DNA of 64,000 nucleotides from positions 953,982-1,017,981 of the forward strand of contig CAJINV010000011.1 of the NCBI GenBank assembly GCA_905178155.1. Direction: 5' to 3'. Source of the DNA: Amoebophrya sp. A120 (taxonomy: Eukaryota > Sar > Dinophyceae > Syndiniales > Amoebophryaceae). Below, one piece after another: positions 20,001 to 31,785 of the stretch (position 1 is its first letter; each line of letters starts with the position of its first letter). The position numbers and the translations under genes are program-made. The notes under the pieces are model-generated. The model did not search any database. It was not told the DNA's origin and saw only the letters and a program-made list of their open reading frames with translations.

Positions 20001-23000
20001 CACACTGGTCGTGGATTCGACACCCCAGTGCGGGTGTGAAAATGGCGAGCGGAAGGCTCCGGAGACGACAAGCACCTGCGACGCGACTGGGGAACAGGAT
20101 TGCGATACTTGCAACACCAACTATTCACCACAGCAAGACTGGCCGGCAGGCACTCAGACTGGTTGCGCGCCGCAGTGCGGCGACTGTACCGCAGAGTGGC
20201 CCTGGAACGCTCAAACGGGCGAGTGGTACGAGCAAGAACCAGGTACGTCAACGGACATCGCAGCCCCGTGCCCGTTTTACGTGGACGGAAGTAAGAGTGA
20301 CGCCGACAGGGTCGCGCTCCTCACGGATGACTTGCAGACCGCCCGAGCCAAATGCCGGGATGGGTCCGCCGATCCCGCAAGCCCCAGCGAGAATTTGCGA
20401 TGTTGCGTCCGCAAGCAAACCTGCACGCAGCCGCCACTGCAGATTCTGGAACGGGAGGTCGCTGCTGGCTCCTCCATAAACTGGGAGCAAGTCCTCAAAG
20501 ACGCTGCGCTGCAGCCTGGGCAAGGCGCACCAGTCGAGTTCAGCGGCATTGCGACCGCGTGCGCCGCAGGCTACTCGGGCACGCCAACGTTTCGTTGTTC
20601 AGCCGCGCGACCGCAGCTATTGGTCGAGGGTTGCACCGAAAACACCTGCACGTGTGAGACCGGATCTCTTGTTTCCACGACACGTGTGTGTGCCGTGGAC
20701 GGGGGTCAGAATTGTGATGACTCCTCTTGCAACACACACTATGCGGCAACGCCTGGTTGGCCCGCACCGCTTCAAGTGGGGTGTGCACCGGTGTGCGGCG
20801 ACTGTGTCACAGAGTGGCCCTGGAATGCTGAAACGGGGGAGTGGTACGAGCAAGAGTCAGGGGATGCAACTTCAACAGAAAGCGCGTGTCCGTTCTACGT
20901 GGTAAACAGTAACGCGAACGCCAATGCTGCGCTCACAGAGATGAACGTGACCATCACGCGAGAAAAGTGCCGGGATGGGTCCGACGATTCTTCCACTCCC
21001 AGCTCTGGTTTGCGATGTTGCGTCCGCAAGCAAACCTGCACGCAGCCGTCGGACACGGCATTGCAGAACGTGATGACCGGAGAAAGGGTGTACATCAACT
21101 GGGAAGAAGTTCTCAAACGCGATGCGCTGCAGCCTCAACAAGGAGCAGTTGAGTTCAGCACCATGATCGCGTCAGACGCGGCCTGCGCTGCGGGCTTCTC
21201 GGGCACGCCCACGTTGGAGTGCCAAAACGGCGGCGAGGAGCTGGTGGTCAGCGGTTGCACTCCAAATGAATGTGTTTGCCACAACGGTCGTGAACTTTCC
21301 CAAACGCGCACGTGTGCGGCAACGGGCGATGAGAATTGCGCCGAAGACAGCTGTGACGCCAACTACAAGCTGAAGGAAGGTTGGCCCGATTGGCTGCCAA
21401 GGGCACCGGTCCAGTGGGGGTGCGCGCCGAAGTGCGAAGTGGGTGCTTGTGAGACGGACCTCCCGTGGAATCCGGCAAACGGCGAATTTTTCGTGTCGAA
21501 AGCGGAAGGTACCTATTGCGGGTTATTTTTCGCGGAAGGTAGCTATTCCCCTGAAGACGAAGCGCGCCGCCTTGCTCTTTCTGAAGACAGCGACGATCAA
21601 GCCAGAGTGCGGGCCCTGTGCCTCCGTGGCGGGGTGGGGAATGCCGAAACTGATTATCAGGCAGGTCGGACCTGTTGCGAGCGCAGGCAAACCTGCACGC
21701 AGCCGTCTGGAGCATTGGAGAATCTTGTCCAATTGGAAGACAGTATTGATTGGAAAAATGTCCTGATGGACGATTCATTGCAGCCGAACCAGTTCAGCAA
21801 TGGCGAAGCCAACGCAATTTCACGCACAGCGATTGCCACAACCTGTGCCGAGGATGCGTTGGGAACCGAGCCGAAGTTTTACTGCCTCGCCGCTGGACAG
21901 CCCCTGCAGATGACGGGTTGCGCTGTATCATTGGTGAAATGGTGTTCTGTCTCCATCTGCAGCGAAAATGAATTCTCGGACTTTTGTATCGTTGAGGACC
22001 TCAGAAGATAAAGATATTCCTCACGACAGATGAAAAGATGGATACCGTGATACATGTTGATGTTTACTTGCATGGGTGTCTGAGGAGTAATGAAAGCATC
22101 ATAATTTTTAATTATGTGCGACGTAATTTGCGAATCGACATTTACATTTTCAGAAAGTTGTGGAAGCCAAAAAAAAATGAAATACTGCGAAATAAGTATT
22201 AAGTCACTGTAAGTAGAACATGTGTGAACACGCGTTCCCACCTTGACGCATGAGTACTACCTGAATTTGAGATACTACATGCACAAAATACCGCAGCACC
22301 TGTGAGGTCAAGTGAATCTGCTACGTTTCTACCCTGGCCCTGCATGTAATGGACGAGGCAAGATACAACTTTTCATCTCGACACGCAACCAATCCCAATG
22401 TCGGAACGGCGAGGGGATCGAACGTCGAAATTTCCTGTCCCGACTGCGACGCGGGTAACACTGCCGACGGCAAGGTGTTTAACTGCTTGACAGCGTGCGC
22501 CATGGAACAACGTCAATGGGGGGACTGGACCTATAATTCTCCACTCTGCGGCGAGGGCATCGTCAAAGACGTAAATCGGGATGGCACCACGTTACGAGAC
22601 AACAACTACTGTAAATTGGAAAGCGATAAGTACGTCGGTGCCTGTTGCCAGTACGACCGAGAGAACCAGAATTTCATGGACGACGCTGTAAGTCCACAAG
22701 TATTTCCCCCGGAGTGCTTTCTCATGGGCCACCTGAAGGAATTCGCGGGAGTAGAGACGGCTTTCGGCGTCACGGACGAATACCTGGACGAAACCGGGGG
22801 GCCCTACTTCTCCTGCGTGTCGATGCCGAAGTGGATTGCCGAGGAATCGTGCGAAGACGAATGCACGCAGACAGGACTTTGTGCCGAGTGTCCGTCTGGG
22901 ACTGGGGCGGAAAGTGAATATGTCGGGGCTTGCTGTCAGAAGGGCTTTGACAGCACCGACAATGCCTGTGATCCGCAGAGCGATATCAGCTTCCCCAACG

Positions 23001-26000
23001 CCGATAAGATTGAAGATGCAGCACTCGGTAATCGTTGGCACAAAGCAGAGTGCGTGCTGGTGACGACCACCACGTCGACGACGAAAGACCCCTTTGCCGT
23101 AGTGGGGGTCGAGGGCGTGACACTTTCCTGTCCGCGATGCAGTACTAACGAAAACGGCACTCCAACAGGTAAAGCACATTTGGAGTGCGGAAGCGTTTGT
23201 ATTGCTAAGGACGAGTCTGGGACTGAAGATTGGGACAACGGCCCTCCCAAAATCCCATGTCCTGAGTGTCAGGTCAGCAGCCCCCTGTTCAAAGCCGGCT
23301 GCTGCGAATGGCAGGAAAGCCAAGGAGGATTTAACGAGTGGGGTCAAAACACTTGTAAAAATCTCAACCGCCTGTCGGAGAAGGGTTATCAGTTCCTGAG
23401 TCAAGGAACACAAGATGAGATAGAGAACAACAGCAAACAGTACTGGTCCTGCGTGGCGTACCCGAAGTGGTTGGATGAGCCGTCGTGTCTGGACGCAGAT
23501 ATGTGCGCCGGCGGGCTGGGAAAATGCGACAAGTGCTCTGGTGCGTTGGGGACTCCGGCGGGGGCGTGTTGCAAGCAGGGCGAAGGCGACACCTGGGAAA
23601 GCTTTCGAAATGGATGCAGCGCCGCGGTGAGCACGACGTTCCCCAACGCAGTGCGGCTCGAGGCGATCGGCCTGGAGGCAAAAGAAGAGTGCGTGGAGAT
23701 AGTTGCAGAGGAGTGTCGCGTCACTTCCAAAGAGACTATTGTATCTTGTGCAAGTTGTGTCTTATAGTCCTTCGACTTTGTAATTGCTGCTAGCTTGCAT
23801 GATACTAAGACAACGTGTTCTGCCCCTGCATGTGTTGTGACCGCGCTAACATTTTTTTTGGTCCAGCATGTTGAGTTTCATAGATAGGGTTAGGGATAGG
23901 CCAGCATCATGATAATCATATGGCCTTCTTCCTCAATATCCACAGAATTTTTACCGCCACCGCCAAAAATAGCAAAAAAGCATCGCTTTTTTTGAAAAAA
24001 AAATAAAAAAATTTCAGGTGCTACGTAGCAAGATTTGTCTGACGTAGTCTAGTAGTTCGAGGTAGCTAGTGACGTCCAGTGGAAGCGCATTAGGTAAATG
24101 AGGACAAACTAGCTAGGCCCAAACAGCGATCCGGGTGAAGAAGGCGACGCCCGAGTCCCGCAGCACCTGTTCGCCGCTGTAGACCACCGCGTGGCGACAT
24201 GGGAGGAAAGCGAAGGGCCTGGGATGATGGTTTTACGGGTTCGGAGTTGGTCATCTTCACTTGATGGCCTAGCTCAGCTGGCACAAAATTGTTGCTTGTC
24301 ATCTTTTGCGACAGGACAAATCGCAAAAAATTTCAGAAAAAATCAAAAAATGTGGGAGAGTAATGCTTTTTTCTGGCGGTAAAAATAATCACGGTGCTAG
24401 GGCCTCAAAATTTTTTTTTCAACATTTTTTTTGGTCCAGCATGTTGAGTTTCATAGATAGGGTTAGGGATAGGCCAGCATCATGATAGGTAAGAGAGGGA
24501 ATCAGACTTAGTAAACGGAATCAGACTAATGGAATCAGACTACAAGTGGAATCAGTATAGTAGAATCAGAATAATGAGTAGAATCAAGATACTAGAATCA
24601 GGCTGATGGGTAGAATCAGGAGAAGCGGAATCTGAATACGTCGACGAATGTGTTGGCCGCGCATTCTCCATCGTATGCATTCGAAATGCCTTCTCCCTAC
24701 AGGCATTTCTTTGGTCCGTCATGTTTTGCAGCTCCGCCTGGTCGCGCTGGTCTCCTCGCAACTGCGCCCACAGTAGTTCTTGAATGCTGTGCGTTGCGAT
24801 TGTACTTGGGGACTTGGTTTGCATGTTGGGTATGTGTGTCCGCGTAGCTGTTTCTGTTCGCTCCTCAGCGTACTTCATGCGCGACCACATTAAGACACGC
24901 GCCAGGAGTTTGTTATTCGCGACCCCGGTCGACAAGGTGAAATCTGAAGCAGCCAGGAAAAGCTCAATGGTTAGGAAAATAAGCGCCAACTATAGAAAAC
25001 AGGAACTAGAACTACGCCTATCGGCTGCTCTCTGTCTATTACTTCTCAGCGCTCCTACGTCGTTGCGCCCGTTGCTTCTAGGCTGCAACAGAAAAGTGCG
25101 CAAAAGCGCGATGCTTTGTGGGACCGGAATTGCCGGACTTAGCCGAAAAGCAGCTCTTTTTGGCGATTTTTGTTGAAAAATAAGGGGGGAACTCTCGCAA
25201 ATTTTTCAAAATCGGCTTCGTTTTTCGTGTTTTTACTTAGCGAAATCCGGTCGAGACAGGCCGAGGGCGATGGTAGGCGCCTCCTCACAGGACCGCAGAC
25301 GTGATGTGCCGCGTGTGCTCGCAGCTCGCTGCTGACCATTCGCCCCGGCGCCTCTGTTAGCCCCTTGCGTTGCTCTGTAACTAATGGCGCGCAGAAGCGC
25401 GGCGCTATATATGTGCCGCGGCCGCTGCATTCTTCCGGTTCCGATGCCTTCCACCCCGCCCTGCCTGTCCTGGTCTGTCTCCCCGCGTTCCGCCCCGGCG
25501 GCTACGATTTGGAGCTGCGCTCCAGGCCTTGCGCACCGGCTGACCAGGCGGCCCCCCCGCCTGTTCGGTGGGCCGCGCGCCTAGAAAGTTGCGCAGGTTC
25601 ATCGCCGCACGGGCCGGGGCCGTCGGCGGTTTTTGGGTGGGGCGACTCCACTCGCATTTGAAGTGGTTGGCACCGCAGCGGCGCAGGGTTGTCGGCTGGG
25701 ACTGCCTTGCGCCCCCAGGCGCCGCCTCCCGACCTAGCGGCAGCCAGCTTCCCGAGGGCGCAGCCATCTGTATGTCGCAGCAGGGCGGCTCCCGTAGGCT
25801 AGCGACCTGGCACCACCGATGCCTAGGGGAGGGGCGTGCCGGCGGCGTGGCCGACTTCCCGGCCCTTGTCCGCCTGTGAGCAGCGCCTCCCGGCACGAGC
25901 GGTGGCGCCTCGCACTGCCCAGATTCTTTGATTATGGGAGGCACCCACCCTCCCCTTTCATTCTCATACTCGCGCAGGGGAGTATGAAAGGTGTCCAGGT

Positions 26001-29000
26001 GCGTGGGGGGGGGGGAGAACGAAGACACGCCCCAGCGAATGGCGGGCGCGGGGCTTGTCGGGTGAGTGTTTGGCATGTGTAGGCATGTTGGCCGGCTTTC
26101 CGTGGCTCTGCGTTTTCCCAGCAGCCAACCGTGCGCGGGCGCAAGCAAAGCAAGGACTGGGTAATGCAGCACTAGCCTGATTCCACCAGTCTGATTCCAC
26201 TGGTAAAGCCGATCCCATATAGCCTGATTCCATAAATAAGTCTGATTCCGTAAATCCTTTAGTCTGATACCATCGACGACCATTTTTTTTGGTCCAGCAT
26301 GTTGAGTTTCATAGATAGGGTTAGGGATAGGCCAGCATCATGATAATCATATGGCCTTCTTCCTCAATATCCACAGAATTTTTACCGCCACCGCCAAAAA
26401 TAGCAAAAAAGCATCGCTTTTTTTGAAAAAAAAATAAAAAAATTTCAGGTGCTACGTAGCAAGATTTGTCTGACGTAGTCTAGTAGTTCGAGGTAGCTAG
26501 TGACGTCCAGTGGAAGCGCATTAGGTAAATGAGGACAAACTAGCTAGGCCCAAACAGCGATCCGGGTGAAGAAGGCGACGCCCGAGTCCCGCAGCACCTG
26601 TTCGCCGCTGTAGACCACCGCGTGGCGACATGGGAGGAAAGCGAAGGGCCTGGGATGATGGTTTTACGGGTTCGGAGTTGGTCATCTTCACTTGATGGCC
26701 TAGCTCAGCTGGCACAAAATTGTTGCTTGTCATCTTTTGCGACAGGACAAATCGCAAAAAATTTCAGAAAAAATCAAAAAATGTGGGAGAGTAATGCTTT
26801 TTTCTGGCGGTAAAAATAATCACGGTGCTAGGGCCTCAAAATTTTTTTTTCAACATTTTTTTTGGTCCAGCATGTTGAGTTTCATAGATAGGGTTAGGGA
26901 TAGGCCAGCATCATGATAGGTAAGAGAGGGAATCAGACTTAGTAAACGGAATCAGACTAATGGAATCAGACTACAAGTGGAATCAGTATAGTAGAATCAG
27001 AATAATGAGTAGAATCAAGATACTAGAATCAGGCTGATGGGTAGAATCAGGAGAAGCGGAATCTGAATACGTCGACGAATGTGTTGGCCGCGCATTCTCC
27101 ATCGTATGCATTCGAAATGCCTTCTCCCTACAGGCATTTCTTTGGTCCGTCATGTTTTGCAGCTCCGCCTGGTCGCGCTGGTCTCCTCGCAACTGCGCCC
27201 ACAGTAGTTCTTGAATGCTGTGCGTTGCGATTGTACTTGGGGACTTGGTTTGCATGTTGGGTATGTGTGTCCGCGTAGCTGTTTCTGTTCGCTCCTCAGC
27301 GTACTTCATGCGCGACCACATTAAGACACGCGCCAGGAGTTTGTTATTCGCGACCCCGGTCGACAAGGTGAAATCTGAAGCAGCCAGGAAAAGCTCAATG
27401 GTTAGGAAAATAAGCGCCAACTATAGAAAACAGGAACTAGAACTACGCCTATCGGCTGCTCTCTGTCTATTACTTCTCAGCGCTCCTACGTCGTTGCGCC
27501 CGTTGCTTCTAGGCTGCAACAGAAAAGTGCGCAAAAGCGCGATGCTTTGTGGGACCGGAATTGCCGGACTTAGCCGAAAAGCAGCTCTTTTTGGCGATTT
27601 TTGTTGAAAAATAAGGGGGGAACTCTCGCAAATTTTTCAAAATCGGCTTCGTTTTTCGTGTTTTTACTTAGCGAAATCCGGTCGAGACAGGCCGAGGGCG
27701 ATGGTAGGCGCCTCCTCACAGGACCGCAGACGTGATGTGCCGCGTGTGCTCGCAGCTCGCTGCTGACCATTCGCCCCGGCGCCTCTGTTAGCCCCTTGCG
27801 TTGCTCTGTAACTAATGGCGCGCAGAAGCGCGGCGCTATATATGTGCCGCGGCCGCTGCATTCTTCCGGTTCCGATGCCTTCCACCCCGCCCTGCCTGTC
27901 CTGGTCTGTCTCCCCGCGTTCCGCCCCGGCGGCTACGATTTGGAGCTGCGCTCCAGGCCTTGCGCACCGGCTGACCAGGCGGCCCCCCCGCCTGTTCGGT
28001 GGGCCGCGCGCCTAGAAAGTTGCGCAGGTTCATCGCCGCACGGGCCGGGGCCGTCGGCGGTTTTTGGGTGGGGCGACTCCACTCGCATTTGAAGTGGTTG
28101 GCACCGCAGCGGCGCAGGGTTGTCGGCTGGGACTGCCTTGCGCCCCCAGGCGCCGCCTCCCGACCTAGCGGCAGCCAGCTTCCCGAGGGCGCAGCCATCT
28201 GTATGTCGCAGCAGGGCGGCTCCCGTAGGCTAGCGACCTGGCACCACCGATGCCTAGGGGAGGGGCGTGCCGGCGGCGTGGCCGACTTCCCGGCCCTTGT
28301 CCGCCTGTGAGCAGCGCCTCCCGGCACGAGCGGTGGCGCCTCGCACTGCCCAGATTCTTTGATTATGGGAGGCACCCACCCTCCCCTTTCATTCTCATAC
28401 TCGCGCAGGGGAGTATGAAAGGTGTCCAGGTGCGTGGGGGGGGGGGAGAACGAAGACACGCCCCAGCGAATGGCGGGCGCGGGGCTTGTCGGGTGAGTGT
28501 TTGGCATGTGTAGGCATGTTGGCCGGCTTTCCGTGGCTCTGCGTTTTCCCAGCAGCCAACCGTGCGCGGGCGCAAGCAAAGCAAGGACTGGGTAATGCAG
28601 CACTAGCCTGATTCCACCAGTCTGATTCCACTGGTAAAGCCGATCCCATATAGCCTGATTCCATAAATAAGTCTGATTCCGTAAATCCTTTAGTCTGATA
28701 CCATCGACGACCATTTTTTTTGGTCCAGCATGTTGAGTTTCATAGATAGGGTTAGGGATAGGCCAGCATCATGATAATCATATGGCCTTCTTCCTCAATA
28801 TCCACAGAATTTTTACCGCCACCGCCAAAAATAGCAAAAAAGCATCGCTTTTTTTGAAAAAAAAATAAAAAAATTTCAGGTGCTACGTAGCAAGATTTGT
28901 CTGACGTAGTCTAGTAGTTCGAGGTAGCTAGTGACGTCCAGTGGAAGCGCATTAGGTAAATGAGGACAAACTAGCTAGGCCCAAACAGCGATCCGGGTGA

Positions 29001-30416
29001 AGAAGGCGACGCCCGAGTCCCGCAGCACCTGTTCGCCGCTGTAGACCACCGCGTGGCGACATGGGAGGAAAGCGAAGGGCCTGGGATGATGGTTTTACGG
29101 GTTCGGAGTTGGTCATCTTCACTTGATGGCCTAGCTCAGCTGGCACAAAATTGTTGCTTGTCATCTTTTGCGACAGGACAAATCGCAAAAAATTTCAGAA
29201 AAAATCAAAAAATGTGGGAGAGTAATGCTTTTTTCTGGCGGTAAAAATAATCACGGTGCTAGGGCCTCAAAATTTTTACCGCCACGACGCATTTTCTTCT
29301 AGAAAGTGCTCGTTTTTGACTCAAAAATCTCAGCATAGAACCGGTGGAATCTTTACCGCCACTTTTTCATTGATTTTCCATTAAAATCGTGGCGGTAAAA
29401 GTTCTACCGATGCTATGGTGGATTTGGAAAGTCAAAAAGTCGTCATTTTCTTTTAGAAATTGCCTCATGGCGGTAAAAATTTTGAGGCCATACCAACGTG
29501 ATTATTTTCACCGCCAGAAAAAAACATGACTTCGTGGAAAAAAGCAGATTTGGAAAAGTTCTGAGATCATTTCAGAAAAGTCTCAGCTTTCTCGAAAAAG
29601 TCGAAAACTGAGTGTGGCGGTAAAAGTAACACGATGCTACGGCCCCAGAAATTTTACCATCATGTTGAGTTGTGACCGCGCTAACATTTTTTTTGGTCCA
29701 GCATGTTGAGTTTCATAGATAGGGTTAGGGATAGGCCAGCATCATGATAATCCTATGGCCTTCTTCCTCAAATCCAGTACTAACGAGGGAGTTCTAATTT
29801 GCAACAAAGGGGCACAATGCAGGGGGCCCCAAAAATCTGCGTTTTATTATTGTCCGCCCCAGGTGGACTGTGACTGTGAGTGTGACCCAAGCCCAAGAGA
29901 GTAAGTACGTGTTGTCATGTGAGTACCGAAGATGGGTGGAACAATGGGTAATATCATGGCTCTTTGCTTTATTTCATATTTGAATTGTAGCGAGCGACAG
30001 CGACACATATTTGCACAGGATGCCGTGGCTCCTTTTACGACTGCCTGGACCCTGCCACGTGTGAGTCCGCGAATAATTGTGTGCTGGAGGCCAGAAGCGA
30101 GTGGCCGATGTGGTATTGGACGAAGAGACTACTCCTCGAGAACGAGAACCCTGCGAATTCGATTAGCTCCGTCGCCGCGACATCGTGTTATCAATATCTT
30201 GCCAATTATTTCAAGTTTTGTCACAATTTTAGTGACAATAGCCCCTTGAGTGCGACTTTAAATCTGAACTGCAAGCAGGCCGAAGTAAACTGCTATAACC
30301 AGATTAATAGCTTACGCAACAACTGCACTTCGCACCTTGAACTGTCCACGGAAAGCCGTGCGCGACTTAACGAAGTAGTGAACGATGCCGACAACAAATA
30401 TAACACCGCCTGCTAA
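17094..30416 (+). CDS. Giant secreted Cys-rich protein with A and B repeat modules (multi-exon)
   Basis: Probable exons are 17094-~18626, ~18864-19235, 19832-21924, ~22364-23740, 29863-29900 and 30019-30416. Some splice phases (18.6 kb, 22.3 kb and the last intron) do not resolve cleanly, so this could be two genes. The N-terminus has a hydrophobic signal-like start (MLTVYISLSPYLVALSTIIA), then a Thr/Ser-rich mucin-like region with many N-glycosylation sequons and a Thr10 run. Module A (~200 residues; ISCPDC, YNSPLCGEG, YVGACCQ, FGVTD-YLD, YFSC-MP-WIAE) occurs once at 18.0-18.6 kb and twice at 22.4-23.7 kb. Module B (~190 residues; GCAP-CGDC, EWPWNA-TGEWYEQ, CCVRKQTCTQP, GTPTF-C, GC) occurs four times at 18.9-21.9 kb, the first diverged. 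The order is A-B-B-B-B-A-A, then a short Cys-rich end. Neither module matches a family I know. The secretion signal, paired cysteines and sequons suggest a surface or matrix protein. Confidence 0.62.
18627..18863. mobile_element. Introner-like TIR element in the Cys-rich gene
   Basis: The left end is TATCCAGTGCAAAAAAACGA and the right end is the inverted partner GTCGATTTCTTGCACTGGATA, ~21 bp with three differences. The flanks AACTT (18623-18627) and AACCT (18863-18867) may be a mutated 5-bp duplication. The upstream ORF runs into the element and stops, and the Cys-rich frame resumes just after it. Keeping the downstream frame needs 239 nt removed, one less than the distance between the duplication copies, so the exact splice points are uncertain. 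Confidence 0.7.
19236..19831 (+). other. Intron within the first B module
   Basis: Module B alignment breaks after ...TDLEE and resumes at QLFTSIQLPG. The donor region is CG/GTACTTAA and the acceptor AACTAG/GACAAC. Frame continuity needs either a GT-GG or a GG-AG boundary. The interior is AT-rich, and no transposon ends were found. Confidence 0.55.
21925..22363 (+). other. Intron between the last B module and the second A module
   Basis: Coding similarity to module B ends at ...TGCGCT before GTATCATTGG, and module A resumes after a segment ending GGCAAGATAC. These edges form a short imperfect inverted repeat (GTATCATTGG / GGCAAGATAC). The interior is AT-rich and non-coding. The 22349 ATG is inside or next to this intron and is not taken as a gene start. 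Confidence 0.5.
24424..24487 (+). repeat. 64-bp R sequence with telomere-like core (internal copy)
   Basis: R runs from ATTTTTTTTGGTCC to GCATCATGATA and contains ATAGGGTTAGGGATAGG, a degenerate telomere-like core. Further copies start at 23851, 26282, 26855, 28713 and 29686, all in the same orientation. R lies on both sides of each E insert. Confidence 0.85.
24488..26281. mobile_element. Element E, copy 1: non-coding element with subterminal AATCAGA arrays
   Basis: About ten copies of a GGAATCAGA-like word occur near the left end (24507-24636). About six TCTGATTCC-like words in the opposite orientation occur near the right end (~26170-26275). Such inverted subterminal repeat arrays are typical of DNA transposons whose transposase binds many short sites. 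The GC-rich middle has only short open frames and no recognisable transposase, so this would be a non-autonomous element. The R sequence abuts both sides. Confidence 0.55.
26282..28712. repeat. 2431-bp tandem unit, copy 2
   Basis: This has the same structure and the same period (2431 bp) as copy 1. The two show no differences that I noticed, which suggests a very recent duplication or homogenisation; a collapsed or artificially repeated assembly is also possible. Confidence 0.9.
26919..28712. mobile_element. Element E, copy 2
   Basis: An exact-period (2431 bp) counterpart of the element at 24488-26281, with the same subterminal word arrays at both ends. Confidence 0.55.
28713..29276. repeat. 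2431-bp tandem unit, partial copy 3
   Basis: This repeats the first ~564 bp of the unit (R plus the AT-rich segment). It then diverges at GGGCCTCAAAATTTTT into unrelated sequence instead of meeting the internal R. Confidence 0.88.
29277..29685. repeat. Inverted TTTTTACCGCCA / TGGCGGTAAAAA repeats
   Basis: The ~410-bp stretch has at least six copies of an ACCGCCA word preceded by T-runs, in both orientations, separated by AT-rich sequence. The same word edges the AT-rich segments inside each tandem unit. Palindromic spacing suggests stem-forming repeats or ends of small nested elements. Confidence 0.6.
29686..29772 (+). repeat. Terminal R copy of the array
   Basis: The sequence from TTGTGACCGCGCTAAC through R to CTTCTTCCTCA repeats the region at 23836-23935 with one change (ATCATATGG to ATCCTATGG). 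The whole array is thus bracketed by the same ~100-bp sequence, as expected for expansion by recombination between R copies. Confidence 0.75.
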
Positions 30417-31785
30417 TAAAAATTGCCTTCAACATTCAGCACGTGTTTAGGGTTAAGTTCGAAGAAAAAAATATTTTTGCTCAAGCACTATTCCATGGCG
30501 GATAGAATTTTTTTGTACAAACCAATCACCTCTATTGTCGTGCTCAAGGCCCGTACGGTACGCAGCCACCCAAGGCAGCCAGCAAGACTTCCGATTCGTG
30601 AGTATCGTTATTACTATTCGAAGTATAAAGTACCCTTCATCTTGAGCTGGTTCCTTCTTGTTCGCGATGTGATATTACGATTACCTCTTGCTCAATTACT
30701 TCATTCTTAGCATCCCGAACCTCGAACAAATTATATTTTCATTTTTTCGGAAGATTATTTTCATTACCTGTGACGCCAACTGACAATTCAAATTCCGGCA
30801 AAGGATGCGCTTGTCTGTCGGTCTCGGAAAAACCGCCGCATGTACGAGCCTTTCATGCTGGTGTCGGTTCAACCTAGGGAATTGTTCGCAAAGGTGAAAA
30901 TAGTGCGTGTGTCATTGACACTTCACCGTAAAACGCGTCGAAAAGTCGCTAATACCGTTCGGTCCTACTCCTTACACAGGAGCAAGCGGCATATGATAAA
31001 TTAATACTCCTGAAATTCGGTTTTGATTTTCCCTTCGTCGTTGAGTTGCATTCCAGATGTTATGTTTTACTTCATGCGTGCCGGCGCTCACAGCCTAGCG
31101 GTCGTGTTTCGCGCTCTTGTGTCCAGCTGTCAAGTTCGGTCGATCTCGACGCAGATGTTACTTAACTACTTTACGATTTCGGTAAAAGCGAAAAAGAACG
31201 TAATCCAAAAATCTGTTGCTGTTGATATACCACCACAACTCGTCTCTGCGTTATTGCACCGTTCTCGTACATTGATTGTTGGTGTTTGACGTACCTTCGT
31301 ACCACGCTGGTGACGCAAGAGCACCACGTACACGCTTTTAACATCGTACGCGTACTACAGAACAAGCGACTAATTATGCATAAAAAGTGTATGTGTTTCG
31401 ATTTCGAACTTCTGATCACCATCCTCTCGAACAAACACGCATCAGGAGTAGCCATAGGTGGACTTCGACTTGCAGCTAGCAAAACCACAAGACTTGCACG
31501 AGTGTTGCTGCTAGTCCTAGTCGAGTCTTCTGCATCTTATCCCCTTTAATTCAACCCCCTTACAGCAGCAAGATCAAATTCACCCGATTATATTTACTCC
31601 TTATCAAATTCCTCTGGTTCTGACGACATCAAACTTACTACAAGGCATCTCGTTCAACATGCGTATTCTACGCCTAAGGACTTCTAAACTCTTATGAGGA
31701 CGAGGTTCGTCTGACGACTGAGGAAATTGATTCTTCGATTTGTTGCCGCCATTTTCAGGAATCGAAAACAACAAAAGCCGACAGT
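30417..31785. other. Intergenic region
   Basis: AT-rich sequence without a supported gene. Short open frames at 30423-30710, 31023-31289 and 31286-31549 use AT-rich codons and lack recognisable domains. No transposon ends or RNA genes were recognised. Confidence 0.5.

Larger units (their letters stand above)
23851..26281. repeat. 2431-bp tandem unit, copy 1
   Basis: Copy 1 comprises the 64-bp R sequence (starting ATTTTTTTTGGTCCAGCATG), a ~510-bp AT-rich segment with TTTTTACCGCCA at both edges in opposite orientation, a second R (24424-24487) and a ~1.79-kb insert E. Copy 2 follows with no gap and is essentially identical by reading and by the identity of all its open frames. Confidence 0.9.
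23741..29862 (+). other. Proposed long intron carrying the tandem array
   Basis: The donor candidate is ACTATT/GTATCT after the last A module, and the acceptor is a pyrimidine-rich tract ending CCCCAG/GTGGAC. Both are in phase 0. The interval holds the 2431-bp array and nothing that looks like an exon. If the C-terminal exons at 29863-30416 belong to a separate gene, this is intergenic instead. Confidence 0.4.

Noticed and set aside
22349-23767. ATG at 22349 as the start of a separate Cys-rich gene
   Set aside because: The frame lacks a signal peptide and begins in the middle of module A context next to an intron edge; an internal exon is more likely.
24270-24290. TAGCTCAGCTGG, a tRNA A-box look-alike
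   Set aside because: No acceptor stem, anticodon arm or downstream B-box at tRNA distance. The GGTTCGGAGTTGG sequence lies upstream, not downstream. It is repeated in every tandem unit.
24507-24636. Regular short GGAATCAGA repeats resembling a CRISPR array
   Set aside because: Repeats are ~9 bp with irregular 5-15-bp spacing and decay, they have inverted counterparts at the other end of the element, and the window is eukaryotic.
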